A stretch of DNA of 64,000 bases from Candidatus Butyricicoccus avistercoris (GTDB lineage Bacteria; Bacillota; Clostridia; Oscillospirales; Butyricicoccaceae). The stretch covers positions 62,001 to 126,000 of the forward strand of contig DXIE01000028.1 of NCBI GenBank assembly GCA_019113005.1, given 5' to 3'. A model generated the notes under the pieces. It saw only the letters and a list, made by a program, of their open reading frames with translations. It was not told the origin of the DNA and searched no databases. The position numbers and the translations under genes were made by a program. Below are positions 27,801-36,624 of this stretch, piece by piece; position 1 is the stretch's first letter; each line of letters begins with the position of its first letter.

Positions 27801-28536
27801 ATCTTTCCATTATCATCAGCATTTATTTGTTTCTCATTAATTGCACACTGTATAGCTAGATGGAAATTAGTAACCCAAGAAAAATCTATTTATCAGGAGT
27901 TAAACCAACATTATTTTGCGAAACTGTTATATCGCCCATTTTAAATGTAATGTTAACTGTGTTTTCTCCTTCTGTCATGCTATAAGTACCTATCTCACAC
28001 TTTATATGAACATTTTCTATTATAGTATCATCATCATTTGTATATTCCACATCTCCCTCAAATACTATTTTTTCATCTATTTTTGTTTGAGTAATATAAA
28101 AAGGAGTTGGCAAAGTTATAGTATATGTTTTATTTTCATCAACATCTTGAATATCTCCATCATATAACGACTTATCTACAACATAATAAAACTGATTTTT
28201 TAATGATACAGTTGCACCATCTTTAATTTCATTATTTCCATTTCCGTCATTATCAATAGAATCATGCAATGTAGCCGAATAATTTGGAAGTTCGCTTATT
28301 GTCGCTGTATCTTCTGCACTTGCAAAAACACTGAATTGGGGGAAGATAATTGCAAGTGCAAGCAATAAAGCTATAAACTTCTTTATTTTCATAAATACAC
28401 ACACCTTTATATAATTATTTGAATATTTTCAATATATATCTACATAGAAATTTACATTAAATTATGTAAATTGTCAATATTTTTCCTTTATTTACATTGT
28501 AAAATATTTTTACTATAATTATGTTTTATTAATACA

Positions 28537-28570
28537 AAAAAAAAGACACCGTCATTTGACAGTGTCTTTA
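28537..28570 (-). terminator. Terminator of tRNA-Gly
   Basis: A stem of AAGACAC-GTCA and TGAC-GTGTCTT arms (28543-28554 and 28557-28568) is followed on the minus strand by eight or more T residues. It lies eight bases past the tRNA 3' end. Confidence 0.85.
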
Positions 28571-28577
28571 AAAATTC

Positions 28578-28653
28578 TGGAGCGGATGACGAGGCTCGAA
28601 CTCGCTACCTCCACCTTGGCAAGGTGGCGCTCTACCAGATGAGCTACATCCGC
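28578..28653 (-). tRNA. tRNA-Gly (GCC anticodon)
   Basis: The 76-base sequence folds as a cloverleaf: acceptor arm GCGGATG/CATCCGC, a D-arm region TAGCTCATCTGGTAGAGC, anticodon loop TTGCCAA with anticodon GCC, T-arm GTTCGAGCC, and an encoded CCA end. It decodes GGC and GGU glycine codons. It stands alone with its own terminator. No integrated element is seen at its 3' end. Confidence 0.97.
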
Positions 28654-28743
28654 ATTTGTTATCTGCTTACTCAGAACGATATTTATTATAACAGGCGAAT
28701 GTGCTCTCGTCAAGCATTTTTTTAATTTTTTTGAAAAATTTTT

Positions 28744-29964
28744 TTAATATCCCAAATTGTCATTAATAAGGACAATTTCACACTCCATATTAGTTGGAGG
28801 GTTCATAAGTATAACCATAGCTTTGCAAATGCGTTCAGGACTCATACAGTCCTCACATTGACCTGTGGTTACACAAGGCACTTTCTTATTCAGTCTTTTA
28901 GCGTTTAACGGTGCAGAAATATTTTTTGCTCTATCAATGGCATCTTCTAAATCTCTTGCAAGCTTATTTAAACCGCAAACTATAATACAGCGTTTAGCAT
29001 TATAAAGTGTTGCTGCTACTCTATTGCAAGTGCCATCTATATTTACTATCTCACCAGTTTTAGATAGACCATTTGCAGAGGTTAAATAAATATCACCATT
29101 CATATATATAGGCTCATTTTTCCAGTGCCAATGTGCATCTATGCCTTTTTCCTTTAGATTTTCATAAATGCCCATTTCATCAAGCGTTACAGACCCGCCA
29201 AATCCTACGCTTTTTCCCTCACACTGACTAACTATATAGTCTGAAGCCTGCTCTTTGGTATCAAATATCTTAAATCCAAAACCTCGTTTTGTAAAATTTG
29301 TTTCAATCTCTTTAAAATCAATACCAAAAATAATATCTTCAAGCTGATATACACGGTCTACTAAAATATCAGCACCTTTTATATGTTCTCTATCACAATA
29401 ACCCCAGCTTACAGCAACAGACTTTACACCTGCATTCTTAGCTGTTTGGATATCTACTGTGCTGTCACCTATATAAAGAGTGCTGTCTTTATCAGAATCG
29501 AACATCTCCATAATAGAAAATAGTGCATCTGGTGCAGGCTTTCTTGGCACATCTACCTTTTCACCTTGTGTATATTCAATAAGCTCACCAAAATAATGCT
29601 TTGCTATCTCTTTTGCAGCTAAATCAAATTTATTTGTAAGAATAGCAGTTTTAATACCTGCAAGTTTTAACTTTTCAAGCAAATGCATTATTCCGCCATA
29701 TGGTACTGTGCGACAGGTCATATGTCCTCGGTAATACTCACTAAAACGCTTGAAACACTCATCTATATCCCCATTAGTATTATTAGCCTCTAGTGTTCTT
29801 TGTAGCAGTTTAGCTGCACCGTTTCCCACTCTTGCTCTAATTTGCACTTCAGTAGAAGGTTTAACCCCTAAGTGGCTGACCGCATGGTTTACAGCATCGG
29901 TCAAATCCCCTAAGGTGTTTAGAAGTGTACCATCTAAATCAAAAACTACCGTTTTATACTTCAT
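28744..29964 (-). CDS. HAD-family phosphatase fused to a LUD domain
   Basis: Residues 1-215 are a Gph/PGP-like haloacid-dehalogenase phosphatase: motif I VVFDLDGTLLN, a helical cap, motif II LTNK, motif III Lys in RKPAPDAL and motif IV IGDSTVDIQTAKNAG. Residues about 225-406 are a LUD (DUF162, LutC/YkgG-like) domain: VGFGGSVTLDEMGI, DIYLTSANGLSKTGEIVNIDG, NKLARDLEDAIDR, then a cysteine cluster CVTTGQCEDCMSPERIC. LUD proteins are linked to lactate oxidation and iron-sulfur complexes; the fused pair suggests repair or detoxification of a phosphorylated by-product, but the reaction is unknown. The start at 29962-29964 follows a GAGGAAC site and overlaps the end of malQ by 11 bases. Confidence 0.85.
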   Translation of the reverse strand: MKYKTVVFDLDGTLLNTLGDLTDAVNHAVSHLGVKPSTEVQIRARVGNGAAKLLQRTLEANNTNGDIDECFKRFSEYYRGHMTCRTVPYGGIMHLLEKLKLAGIKTAILTNKFDLAAKEIAKHYFGELIEYTQGEKVDVPRKPAPDALFSIMEMFDSDKDSTLYIGDSTVDIQTAKNAGVKSVAVSWGYCDREHIKGADILVDRVYQLEDIIFGIDFKEIETNFTKRGFGFKIFDTKEQASDYIVSQCEGKSVGFGGSVTLDEMGIYENLKEKGIDAHWHWKNEPIYMNGDIYLTSANGLSKTGEIVNIDGTCNRVAATLYNAKRCIIVCGLNKLARDLEDAIDRAKNISAPLNAKRLNKKVPCVTTGQCEDCMSPERICKAMVILMNPPTNMECEIVLINDNLGY

Positions 29965-31504
29965 CTTGTTCCTCATCTTGCTCCTGACTAATTTCAATTT
30001 GTGGCTGAGTATATGGGCAATATCTCTTGTATGTTACTGTGATTTCTCTAAGCATTTCTGCAACCTTTGAATTTATACCCTCTGGTCTTACTCTCCATGC
30101 CCAGTTACCGCCTACTGTTGATGGTATATTCATTCTTGAATCTGCACCAAGTGATAATAAATCCTGCATTGTAGTCATAGATATTCTAGCACTTGATGCC
30201 CATACACTTTTTATTGCACTCCAACCTAGAGCCTCATTTGGTGAAGTTCTTAAATATTTATATGCAAATTGTTTTTCTTCTTCATTGCATATATCCATAA
30301 TCTGCTCACAAATACTTTGGCTGTCATGTGTTGAAGTGTAAACTATCATATTAGGTTGGTAGTTATGAGGTAAATGCTCATTATCATTATGAGCATCAAA
30401 GCCAAAAATAAGCACTTTCATTCCAGGAAAACCGCTTTTTGCAAGTAAAGCTCTGACTTTATCGGTCATAACCCCTAAATCTTCCGCTATAATAGGCAAT
30501 TTTCCTAGCTGTTGCTCTAATGCTCTTATAAGCTTCATTCCAGGGCCTTTGCACCATCTGCCATTTATAGCAGTTTCTTCGCCTGCATCTACTGCCCAGT
30601 AGGACTCCAAACCTCTAAAATGGTCTATTCTGATAACATCAAACATAGCCATATTGCGTCTTACACGCCAAACCCACCAATGATAGTTTTCAGCTTCATG
30701 AGTTTTCCAATCGTAAACAGGATTTCCCCACAGTTGACCTGTTGCAGAATAATAATCTGGTGGAACTCCTGCAACTTTTCTAGGTGTATAGTCCATTTTA
30801 ACTTGGAAAAGCTCTGGGTGTTGCCAAACATCAGCAGAATCTGGTGAAACATAAATAGGTATATCACCAATTATTTGAACTCCATTTTTGTTAGCATAAC
30901 TATGAACAGCTTTCCATTGCACAAAAAATATATATTGTAAAAATACTCTAAAGTCGATTTCTTCTTTTAACTGTTCACGCACAACTTTTAATGCTTCGGC
31001 ATCTCTGCTGCGAATTTTTTTATCACTCCAAAGCCAAAGTGGGGCATCATTGAATTTTTCTTTTTTAAGTGCCATAAAAAGAGTATAATCTTCTATCCAC
31101 TCATCATTACGTCTGCGGAAAATGTCTATTTGTTGACGCATATCCACATCTATTCTTGCAAATGCTTTTCTAAAAAGCTCCATTCTGCTCTTTCTTAGTG
31201 GCTCATAATCAACCTTATCTGGGTTTTCCTGTTTATGCTGTAAAACCTCTTTTTCGGTTAAAAGCCCATCTTCTACAAGCAAATCCAAATCTATAAGCAG
31301 ATAATTACCCGCAATGGTAGAAAAACACTGATAAGGCGAGTCACCAAAACCAGTATGACCTAGTGGTAATACTTGCCAATACCTCTGTCCTGCCTCTTTT
31401 AGAAAATCAATAAAATCAAATGCAGCCTGCCCCAGTGTGCCAATACCATATGGGGAAGGCAGTGATGTTATGTGCATAAGCACACCGCTGGAACGCTCAA
31501 ACAT
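29954..31504 (-). CDS. malQ: 4-alpha-glucanotransferase (amylomaltase)
   Basis: MalQ (GH77) transfers alpha-1,4-glucan segments between maltodextrins or glycogen chains in the cytoplasm. The protein (516 residues) begins MFERSSGVLMHITSLPSPYGIGTLG like its family; key segments are GDIPIYVSPDSADVW, the nucleophile region FDVIRIDHFRGLESYW, the acid/base region IIAEDLG and the VYTSTHDSQS motif with the third carboxylate. The true start is ATG 31502-31504 with GGAGG upstream; the open frame extends further 5' without resemblance. It ends in an acidic tail (SQEQDEEQDEV) that overlaps the HAD-LUD gene. No other glycogen gene is adjacent. Confidence 0.97.
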   Translation of the reverse strand: MFERSSGVLMHITSLPSPYGIGTLGQAAFDFIDFLKEAGQRYWQVLPLGHTGFGDSPYQCFSTIAGNYLLIDLDLLVEDGLLTEKEVLQHKQENPDKVDYEPLRKSRMELFRKAFARIDVDMRQQIDIFRRRNDEWIEDYTLFMALKKEKFNDAPLWLWSDKKIRSRDAEALKVVREQLKEEIDFRVFLQYIFFVQWKAVHSYANKNGVQIIGDIPIYVSPDSADVWQHPELFQVKMDYTPRKVAGVPPDYYSATGQLWGNPVYDWKTHEAENYHWWVWRVRRNMAMFDVIRIDHFRGLESYWAVDAGEETAINGRWCKGPGMKLIRALEQQLGKLPIIAEDLGVMTDKVRALLAKSGFPGMKVLIFGFDAHNDNEHLPHNYQPNMIVYTSTHDSQSICEQIMDICNEEEKQFAYKYLRTSPNEALGWSAIKSVWASSARISMTTMQDLLSLGADSRMNIPSTVGGNWAWRVRPEGINSKVAEMLREITVTYKRYCPYTQPQIEISQEQDEEQDEV

Positions 31505-31649
31505 AAAGACGACCTCCACACAGTTAATGTTTTCGTAAATAACTACAATAACATTATAAAATATTTGCTCTAATTTGTCAAATTCGCAAAATGTATGCTT
31601 TTTATAAAATTTTTCTATTGTGAAAACACACAATATATATTATTAAATC

Positions 31650-31678
31650 TTGTTGTAGCGTGTGCAAACAGTTATAAT
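31650..31678 (+). promoter_or_regulatory. Promoter of trmB
   Basis: TTGTTG (31650-31655) and TATAAT (31673-31678) with a 17-base spacer lie about 45 bases before the trmB start, in the 217-base gap between divergent malQ and trmB. Confidence 0.6.
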
Positions 31679-31721
31679 AATATAAAAAGTTAGCTTGAAT
31701 ATTAAGTGAGGACAATAACAA

Positions 31722-32408
31722 ATGCGAATGCGTAAAAAAAAGAATTTAGATACTCGTTTTGCAGCGTGTGCAAATGTAATGATTACTGAGCCACAAATGC
31801 AAAAAGGCAAATGGCACGAAGTTTTTTCAAATGAAAATCCTATTCATTTGGAAATTGGCTGCGGCAAAGGCAGATTTATTATGGAAATGGCAAAACGTCA
31901 CCCAGAGATTAACTTTGTAGCAGTTGAACGTGAAGAAGGTGCTTTAATTATGGCTACTGAAAAAGCCCGAGAGTTAGAGCTTTCCAACTTAAAGTTTATG
32001 AGCTTTGATGCTGCCCAGCTTGGCGATGTGTTTGAACATGAAGAAGTTGACAGAATTTATCTTAACTTTTCCGACCCATGGTCACCTAATAGACAGCGTA
32101 GACGTCGTTTAACTCATGCAGATTATCTCGATGTTTACAATAATATTCTGCGTGAAACTGGTGATTTATGTTTTAAAACAGACAATCAGCGTTTATTTGA
32201 GTGGTCTATCTCCTCTATCTGTGAGTATGGCTGGCTAGTTCAGAACATTTCTCTTGATTTACACAATTCAGAGCTTGCAAAAGATAATATTATGACCGAA
32301 TATGAAGAGAAATTCTCCTCTCAAGGCTTTAGAATTTACAGACTTGAGGCACGTCGTAGACTGCCACAGTTTATGGACAGACGCAGACCTGTTAGAAAAC
32401 CAGAATAA
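31722..32408 (+). CDS. trmB: tRNA (guanine-N7-)-methyltransferase
   Basis: TrmB methylates N7 of G46 in the variable loop of many tRNAs. The 228-residue protein has the SAM motif LEIGCGKGRFIMEMA, the NFVAVEREEGA segment, and the family signature NFSDPWSPNRQRRRRLTH (typical form NFSDPWPKKRHxKRRL). A TGAGGA site precedes the ATG. A radical SAM gene follows after three bases, so both are likely on one transcript. Confidence 0.96.
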   Translation: MRMRKKKNLDTRFAACANVMITEPQMQKGKWHEVFSNENPIHLEIGCGKGRFIMEMAKRHPEINFVAVEREEGALIMATEKARELELSNLKFMSFDAAQLGDVFEHEEVDRIYLNFSDPWSPNRQRRRRLTHADYLDVYNNILRETGDLCFKTDNQRLFEWSISSICEYGWLVQNISLDLHNSELAKDNIMTEYEEKFSSQGFRIYRLEARRRLPQFMDRRRPVRKPE

Positions 32409-32411
32409 AAA

Positions 32412-33338
32412 ATGAACCCATTTCCTTATTCTGATGATAACAAACGTTATCATTCATATTCTTATTATTTAAAGCACAAATATGGCTGTAAAGTCGCCAG
32501 AGTGCCGTTAAATGGCGGTTTTACTTGCCCTAATCGTGATGGAACGCTGTCTTTTGGCGGTTGTCTTTTCTGTTCGGAAGATGGCAGCGGTGAGCAAATT
32601 GAATTTCCAGAAAAATCACTGGAAATTCAGTTTAATGCAGGCATAGAAAAGCTGTCTAAATGGAAAGATGCTAAATATTTAGCCTATTTACAGTCTTTTT
32701 CTGGAACTTATGGCGACATAAACAGATTAAAAACTATTTACAGCAAATGTTTAAATTTACCTAATGTGTGTGGTTTAGTAATTGCAACAAGAGCCGATTG
32801 CATAAATTCTGAAATTTGCGATTTACTCTACGAATATGTACAAAAAACCGATATAACAATAGAACTTGGTCTGCAAACCATTCACGATAAAACAAATAAA
32901 CTTATGAACCGCTGTGAATATTTTTCAGACTTTGAAAAGGCAATTAATTTATTAAATAGTTTAAATATACCAGTTTGGACTCATCTTTTAAACGGATTAC
33001 CTTATGAAACACATGATATGATGTTAGAATCTGCTAAGGTTATAGGGCAAATGAAAATTAGTGGTGTTAAAATTCACACACTTTATTTTCTAAAAAACAC
33101 AAGTTTTGCTGAAAAGTATCAGCATTTTGCACTGAGCAGAGATGAATATATAAATATTGTATGTAATCAGCTTGAGGTTTTGCCTAATAATGTTGTTGTC
33201 GGTCGTTTAACTGGTGATGCACCCAGAGATAAACTGCTTGCTCCTCTTTGGACTGCAAGAAAACGTGAAGTCTTAAATGCCATTGATAAAGAGCTTTTAA
33301 GACGTGATAGTTTCCAAGGAAAATTTGCAAAATTATAA
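32412..33338 (+). CDS. TIGR01212-family radical SAM protein
   Basis: The 308-residue protein belongs to the YtqA/YhcC group of radical SAM enzymes. The iron-sulfur motif is C-x11-C-x2-C (TCPNRDGTLSFGGCLFC, about residues 38-55), the wide spacing of the Elp3-like branch rather than CX3CX2C. Further segments LAYLQSFSGTYGDI, ELGLQTIHDKTNKLMNR and WTHLLNGLPYET are conserved in this family. Substrate and reaction are not known, though the Elp3 relation suggests RNA modification. It is three bases from trmB and ends at a strong terminator. Confidence 0.92.
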   Translation: MNPFPYSDDNKRYHSYSYYLKHKYGCKVARVPLNGGFTCPNRDGTLSFGGCLFCSEDGSGEQIEFPEKSLEIQFNAGIEKLSKWKDAKYLAYLQSFSGTYGDINRLKTIYSKCLNLPNVCGLVIATRADCINSEICDLLYEYVQKTDITIELGLQTIHDKTNKLMNRCEYFSDFEKAINLLNSLNIPVWTHLLNGLPYETHDMMLESAKVIGQMKISGVKIHTLYFLKNTSFAEKYQHFALSRDEYINIVCNQLEVLPNNVVVGRLTGDAPRDKLLAPLWTARKREVLNAIDKELLRRDSFQGKFAKL

Positions 33339-33341
33339 CAG

Positions 33342-33377
33342 AACATTCCTCTAAAAATTTTTAGGGGAATGTTTTTT
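33342..33377 (+). terminator. Terminator of the trmB operon
   Basis: A long hairpin with AACATTCC / GGAATGTT arms and a CTAAAAATTTTTAG core is followed by TTTTTT. Confidence 0.9.
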
Positions 33378-33457
33378 AGTGCTTGACAAACTTTACATAT
33401 CCATAAATTGTTGAAAAATTTATGTAAAACTTTACTCATATTTTACATAAAAACAGG

Positions 33458-33485
33458 TTGGCAGAGTCAATACTCATGTTATAAT
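33458..33485 (+). promoter_or_regulatory. Promoter of the Na/Pi cotransporter gene
   Basis: TTGGCA (33458-33463) and a perfect TATAAT (33480-33485) are separated by 16 bases, 55 bases before the chosen ATG. A second TTGACA at 33383 has no good -10 partner. Confidence 0.65.
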
Positions 33486-33539
33486 AGTATTGTATGTAGC
33501 AAAAATAAAAATATTGTAAAAAGTAAAGGATTAAGAGGT

Positions 33540-35291
33540 ATGGATATTTTTAATGTGCTATCCCTGCTTGGCGGTCTTGCAATGTTCCTTTTCGGCATGA
33601 GTGTCATGGGCGAAGGACTGGAAAAAAGTGCAGGCAACAAGCTAAAAACTATTCTTGAAAGACTGACTTCTAGCCCACTAAAAGGCTTTGTGTTAGGTCT
33701 TGCAGTTACTGCTGTAATTCAGTCTTCATCAGCTACAACTGTTATGGTTGTTGGCTTTGTAAACTCTGGCATTATGAGTTTACGTCAGGCAATCGGCATT
33801 ATTATGGGTGCTAACGTAGGTACTACTGTTACATCTTGGATTTTAAGCCTTTCTGGCATTCAAGGTGATGGCTTCTTTATTCAGATGCTAAAGCCTACAT
33901 CTTTCTCTCCTATTCTTGCTGCAATCGGTATTGTTATGTATGCCTTTCTCAAGGATAACAAAAAGAAAGATATCGGTTCTATCTTACTGGGCTTTGCAGT
34001 TTTAATGTTCGGTATGGATACAATTAGTTCTGCTGTTGCTCCTCTAAAGGACGTTCCAGAATTCACTAACATTCTTTTAATGTTCTCTAACCCAATTTTA
34101 GGTGTGCTTGCTGGTGCTGCTCTTACTGCAATAATTCAGTCATCTTCTGCATCTGTTGGTATTTTACAGGCTCTGTCTGCAACAGGCAGTATAACTTTTG
34201 GCAGTGCAATACCTATTATTATGGGTCAGAATATCGGTACTTGTGCAACCGCTATGCTTTCTTCTATCGGTACAAATAAAAATGCTCGTCGTACTGCTTT
34301 TGTACATCTTTATTTTAATATTATCGGTACAGTAGTATTTTTAACCGTATTCTATATACTAAAGGCTATCTTTGATTTTACATTTGTAAATGATGCAATC
34401 AATGGCTTTGGTATTGCAGTTGTTCACTCTTGCTTTAATATTGTGGCTACCGCTGTAATGCTACCATTTGCTGGTGTACTTGAAAAGCTTGCTTGTGCTA
34501 CTATTCCTGATGAAACCGAAACCGCAGATGAGTTTGCTCTGCTTGACCCTCGTCTAATGGTTACTCCTCCAATCGCTATCGAACAGTGTCGCAAGGTTGC
34601 TGTTAGAATGGCTGACAAGTCTAAAGATGCTATGTATAAAGCTTTAAGCCTCATAGATAAATATGATGAAGAAGATTACACATTTGTAAGAGATACTGAG
34701 GCTAGAATAGATGTCTACGAGGATAGACTTGGCTCTTATCTTGTAACACTTTCTTCTCACAACCTTTCTGAGGCTGACAGCCGAGAGGTTTCCAGACTGC
34801 TTCATACAATCGGTGACTTTGAAAGAATTAGTGACCATGCAGTTGGTATTGCAAAAGCTGCCAAGGAAATGCATGATAAACATATCAATTTCTCAAACGA
34901 TGCAAACAGCGAACTTAAAGTTATTTCTGCTGCTGTACGCAAAGTGCTTGAAATGTCTATAAACTGCTTTGAAACTGGTGACCTTAAAACCGCTGTTTTA
35001 GTAGAACCTCTTGAGGAAGTTGTTGACCACCTTCGTGGTGCTATGAAGAACCGTCATATCACACGTCTGCAAGAAGGTCTTTGCACAATCGAGCTTGGTT
35101 TTATCTTCTCTGATTTACTAACAAACTTTGAACGTGTTTCTGACCACTGTTCCAATATTGCTGCTTGTATGATTGAGCTTCAACACGGTGCTTATGATAC
35201 TCACGAATATTTAAGCCGTATTAAGAGCGGTCAAGACCCAGATTTTGCTGAGCGTTATAACCAATATTTAAAAGAATATGTTCTTCCATAA
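33540..35291 (+). CDS. Na/Pi-cotransporter family protein with PhoU-like C-terminus
   Basis: The 583-residue protein has two copies of the Na+/Pi-cotransporter repeat (VIQSSSATTVMVVGFVNSG near residue 65 and IIQSSSASVGILQALSATG near 205) within about nine membrane segments, followed by a cytoplasmic PhoU-like helical domain (about 365-570; RLLHTIGDFERISDHAVGIA and FSDLLTNFERVSDHCSNIA). Such proteins import phosphate with sodium, and the PhoU part may regulate it. ATG 33540 was chosen because upstream codons cover the promoter. The gene is monocistronic. Confidence 0.93.
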   Translation: MDIFNVLSLLGGLAMFLFGMSVMGEGLEKSAGNKLKTILERLTSSPLKGFVLGLAVTAVIQSSSATTVMVVGFVNSGIMSLRQAIGIIMGANVGTTVTSWILSLSGIQGDGFFIQMLKPTSFSPILAAIGIVMYAFLKDNKKKDIGSILLGFAVLMFGMDTISSAVAPLKDVPEFTNILLMFSNPILGVLAGAALTAIIQSSSASVGILQALSATGSITFGSAIPIIMGQNIGTCATAMLSSIGTNKNARRTAFVHLYFNIIGTVVFLTVFYILKAIFDFTFVNDAINGFGIAVVHSCFNIVATAVMLPFAGVLEKLACATIPDETETADEFALLDPRLMVTPPIAIEQCRKVAVRMADKSKDAMYKALSLIDKYDEEDYTFVRDTEARIDVYEDRLGSYLVTLSSHNLSEADSREVSRLLHTIGDFERISDHAVGIAKAAKEMHDKHINFSNDANSELKVISAAVRKVLEMSINCFETGDLKTAVLVEPLEEVVDHLRGAMKNRHITRLQEGLCTIELGFIFSDLLTNFERVSDHCSNIAACMIELQHGAYDTHEYLSRIKSGQDPDFAERYNQYLKEYVLP

Positions 35292-35313
35292 AACAACAAA
35301 CTGCTTATATATG

Positions 35314-35355
35314 AGAGTAGATACATGGGAAATAACCATGTATCTACTCTTTTAT
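35314..35355 (+). terminator. Terminator of the Na/Pi cotransporter gene
   Basis: A 15-bp stem (AGAGTAGATACATGG and its complement ending at 35350) with a small loop is followed by a short T-rich run. Confidence 0.9.
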
Positions 35356-35670
35356 TGTTATAAAATATCATGATTAAACCATTTCAATTTTTAAAATTAT
35401 ACCAATTTAAAGGAGCTGATGTAAATAAAAAATTAGTGGTTTTGGTTTCTACGTTTATTTAAAAAATATCCCTTTGTAAATATTAGATTTGTAAATATTA
35501 AATTTTATATACCAATTATTTTAATATGATAATATGACGAAAAATTTAATTTGATAAATTTTTAATTTTATAATATTAATAGTAAAATTTAATTGGATAT
35601 AAATAAAATTATGCATATAATAAATTTAATGAAATAAATAGGATAAAAAAACTGAAAGGAAGATTAGTAT
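35356..35670. other. A/T-rich gap without a gene
   Basis: About 315 bases, strongly A/T-rich. A short plus-strand open piece around 35390-35462 (reading YQFKGADVNKKLVVLVST) has no start of its own and may be a gene remnant. Nothing else is recognisable. Confidence 0.5.
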
Positions 35671-36311
35671 ATGTTTTCTTTATTAATTCCAAAAACAGAT
35701 TTTGTATTTAAACAGATTTTTGCTTCAGAAGATAATAAAAGTATCCTAATAGCTTTTTTAAATGAAATTTTACATGATCATAAGGATAAAATTATTTCAG
35801 TTGAAACAAGAAATAAAGACATAGAGCCTTTAACAGATTCAACATTGTGTATTAAAGCTACAACACAAAATAATCAAACCATAAATATAGAAATCAAAAT
35901 TGATAATAATAGTAATAGTTCAAATCTAATACAACAATCAATGTATTACTGGTCTAAAGCCTATAACAGCCAGATAAAACCTCATAGTTCTTTTTCAAAG
36001 CTAAATACGGTCATATGTATTAATATTTTAGATTTTAATTGTATCCCAGATACAAAAGATTTTCATAGCATTTATAGACTCGGAAATATGAATGGAACAG
36101 ACGAATTAAGTAACCTTTTAGAAATACAATTTTTAGAAATTCCTAAATTAAGAGAACTTAATCCAAATGATAATAATAGCAACCTAGAAATCTGGACTGA
36201 GTTTTTAAGAAACCCAGAAAGTGAAGTTGTAAAAAAGCTGAATTATCTAACATAGAGTTGAAAAAAGCTAAGCAAGAGTTTTATAAAATAATTAATCATA
36301 CAAAGTCTTAA
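35671..36311 (+). pseudogene. Truncated Rpn/PD-(D/E)XK nuclease-family transposase
   Basis: The frame begins with a good GAAAGGAAG site and ATG, and reads FSLLIPKTDFVFKQIFAS, then DSTLCIKATTQNNQTINIEIKI, the D...ExK region of Rpn-family nucleases, and a TVICINILDF segment. Family members are about 280-300 residues. Here the frame stops at 36253-36255 after 194 codons, but a shifted frame right there continues LSNIELKKAKQEFYKIINHTKS to a stop at 36309-36311. A one-base loss near 36243 therefore broke the gene, and the C-terminal end is also short. Rpn proteins promote RecA-independent recombination or act in phage defence; this copy is probably inactive. Confidence 0.75.
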
Positions 36312-36321
36312 ATAAAACAAG

Positions 36322-36357
36322 AAACCGCTAACCTTAGTAGGAAAGCGGTTATTTTTA
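36322..36357 (+). terminator. Terminator downstream of the Rpn-like gene
   Basis: AACCGCT and AGCGGTT arms (36323-36329 and 36344-36350) with a 14-base loop are followed by ATTTTTAT. Confidence 0.7.
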
Positions 36358-36375
36358 TGTAAAAATATAAAAAAC

Positions 36376-36624
36376 TTAATACTGCATATCTTCTGGTCTA
36401 ATCTGAGATAGGGCTTTGATAAGCTCTAGAATAACGTCATATGATATTGTCATGCCTTTTAATGGTACTTTATCGGTTGAATTACCATTATTATTAGCTC
36501 AACAACAAATATCTACCTTTGGAATATTATTATTCCACTGAACAATATTAATTTCAGTGGTTTTTCAATCATTAAATTTTGATAAAGCAGCAACTTCTTT
36601 TAAAATTTTATGTGTTAGTCTCAT
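36376..36624 (-). pseudogene. YdbC/PC4-like small protein gene with two in-frame UGA codons
   Basis: From ATG 36622-36624, behind a very strong AAAGGAGG site, an 82-codon frame runs to TAA at 36376 but contains TGA at codons 20 (36565-36567) and 42 (36499-36501). The rest reads like a YdbC/PC4-type DNA-binding protein: ILKEVAALSKFND, then TTEINIVQWNNNIPKVDI, then KGMTISYDVILELI. In YdbC relatives Trp follows the first segment and again follows the KxDIR segment, so both UGA codons stand where Trp is expected; a third Trp is encoded normally by TGG (codon 30). Either two TGG-to-TGA changes inactivated the gene, or UGA is read as Trp for it. The family assignment is from memory of the motif pattern. 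Confidence 0.6.

Larger units (their letters stand above)
23441..28392 (-). pseudogene. Broken SLH-anchored surface adhesin with SpaA/Cna-B-type repeats
   Basis: One ancestral frame of about 1,650 codons can be followed through four lesions: a one-base loss in an A run near 27892, an in-frame TGA at 26204-26206, an 8-base tandem duplication at 24877-24892, and a one-base shift near 24155. Layout from the N-terminus: signal peptide (KKFIALLLALAIIFPQF...FASA, start 28390-28392), several collagen-binding-like beta domains recurring with LxWxIxIN-type motifs, SpaA/Cna-B repeats (LEGANIGLYS, YVREITAPNGYLLN, YLQEIKAPKGYPIN, WLKETKAPEGYILD), a Pro/Gly/Ser spacer, a Listeria-Bacteroides repeat (FTGWYADEELTE) and SLH domains (YIIGYPDGNVKPTGNITRAE, YGNFAPDKPITRAE) that bind wall polymers. 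Such proteins act as surface adhesins. The lesions mean no full-length product; sequencing error could explain the two single-base shifts but not the duplication and stop. Confidence 0.85.

Noticed and set aside
28578..28653. Attachment site at the tRNA-Gly 3' end
   Set aside because: No integrase gene or repeat of the tRNA end was seen on either side.
36499..36567. Selenocysteine at the UGA codons of the YdbC-like gene
   Set aside because: No SECIS-like hairpin was evident after either codon, and both positions fit Trp in the family pattern better.
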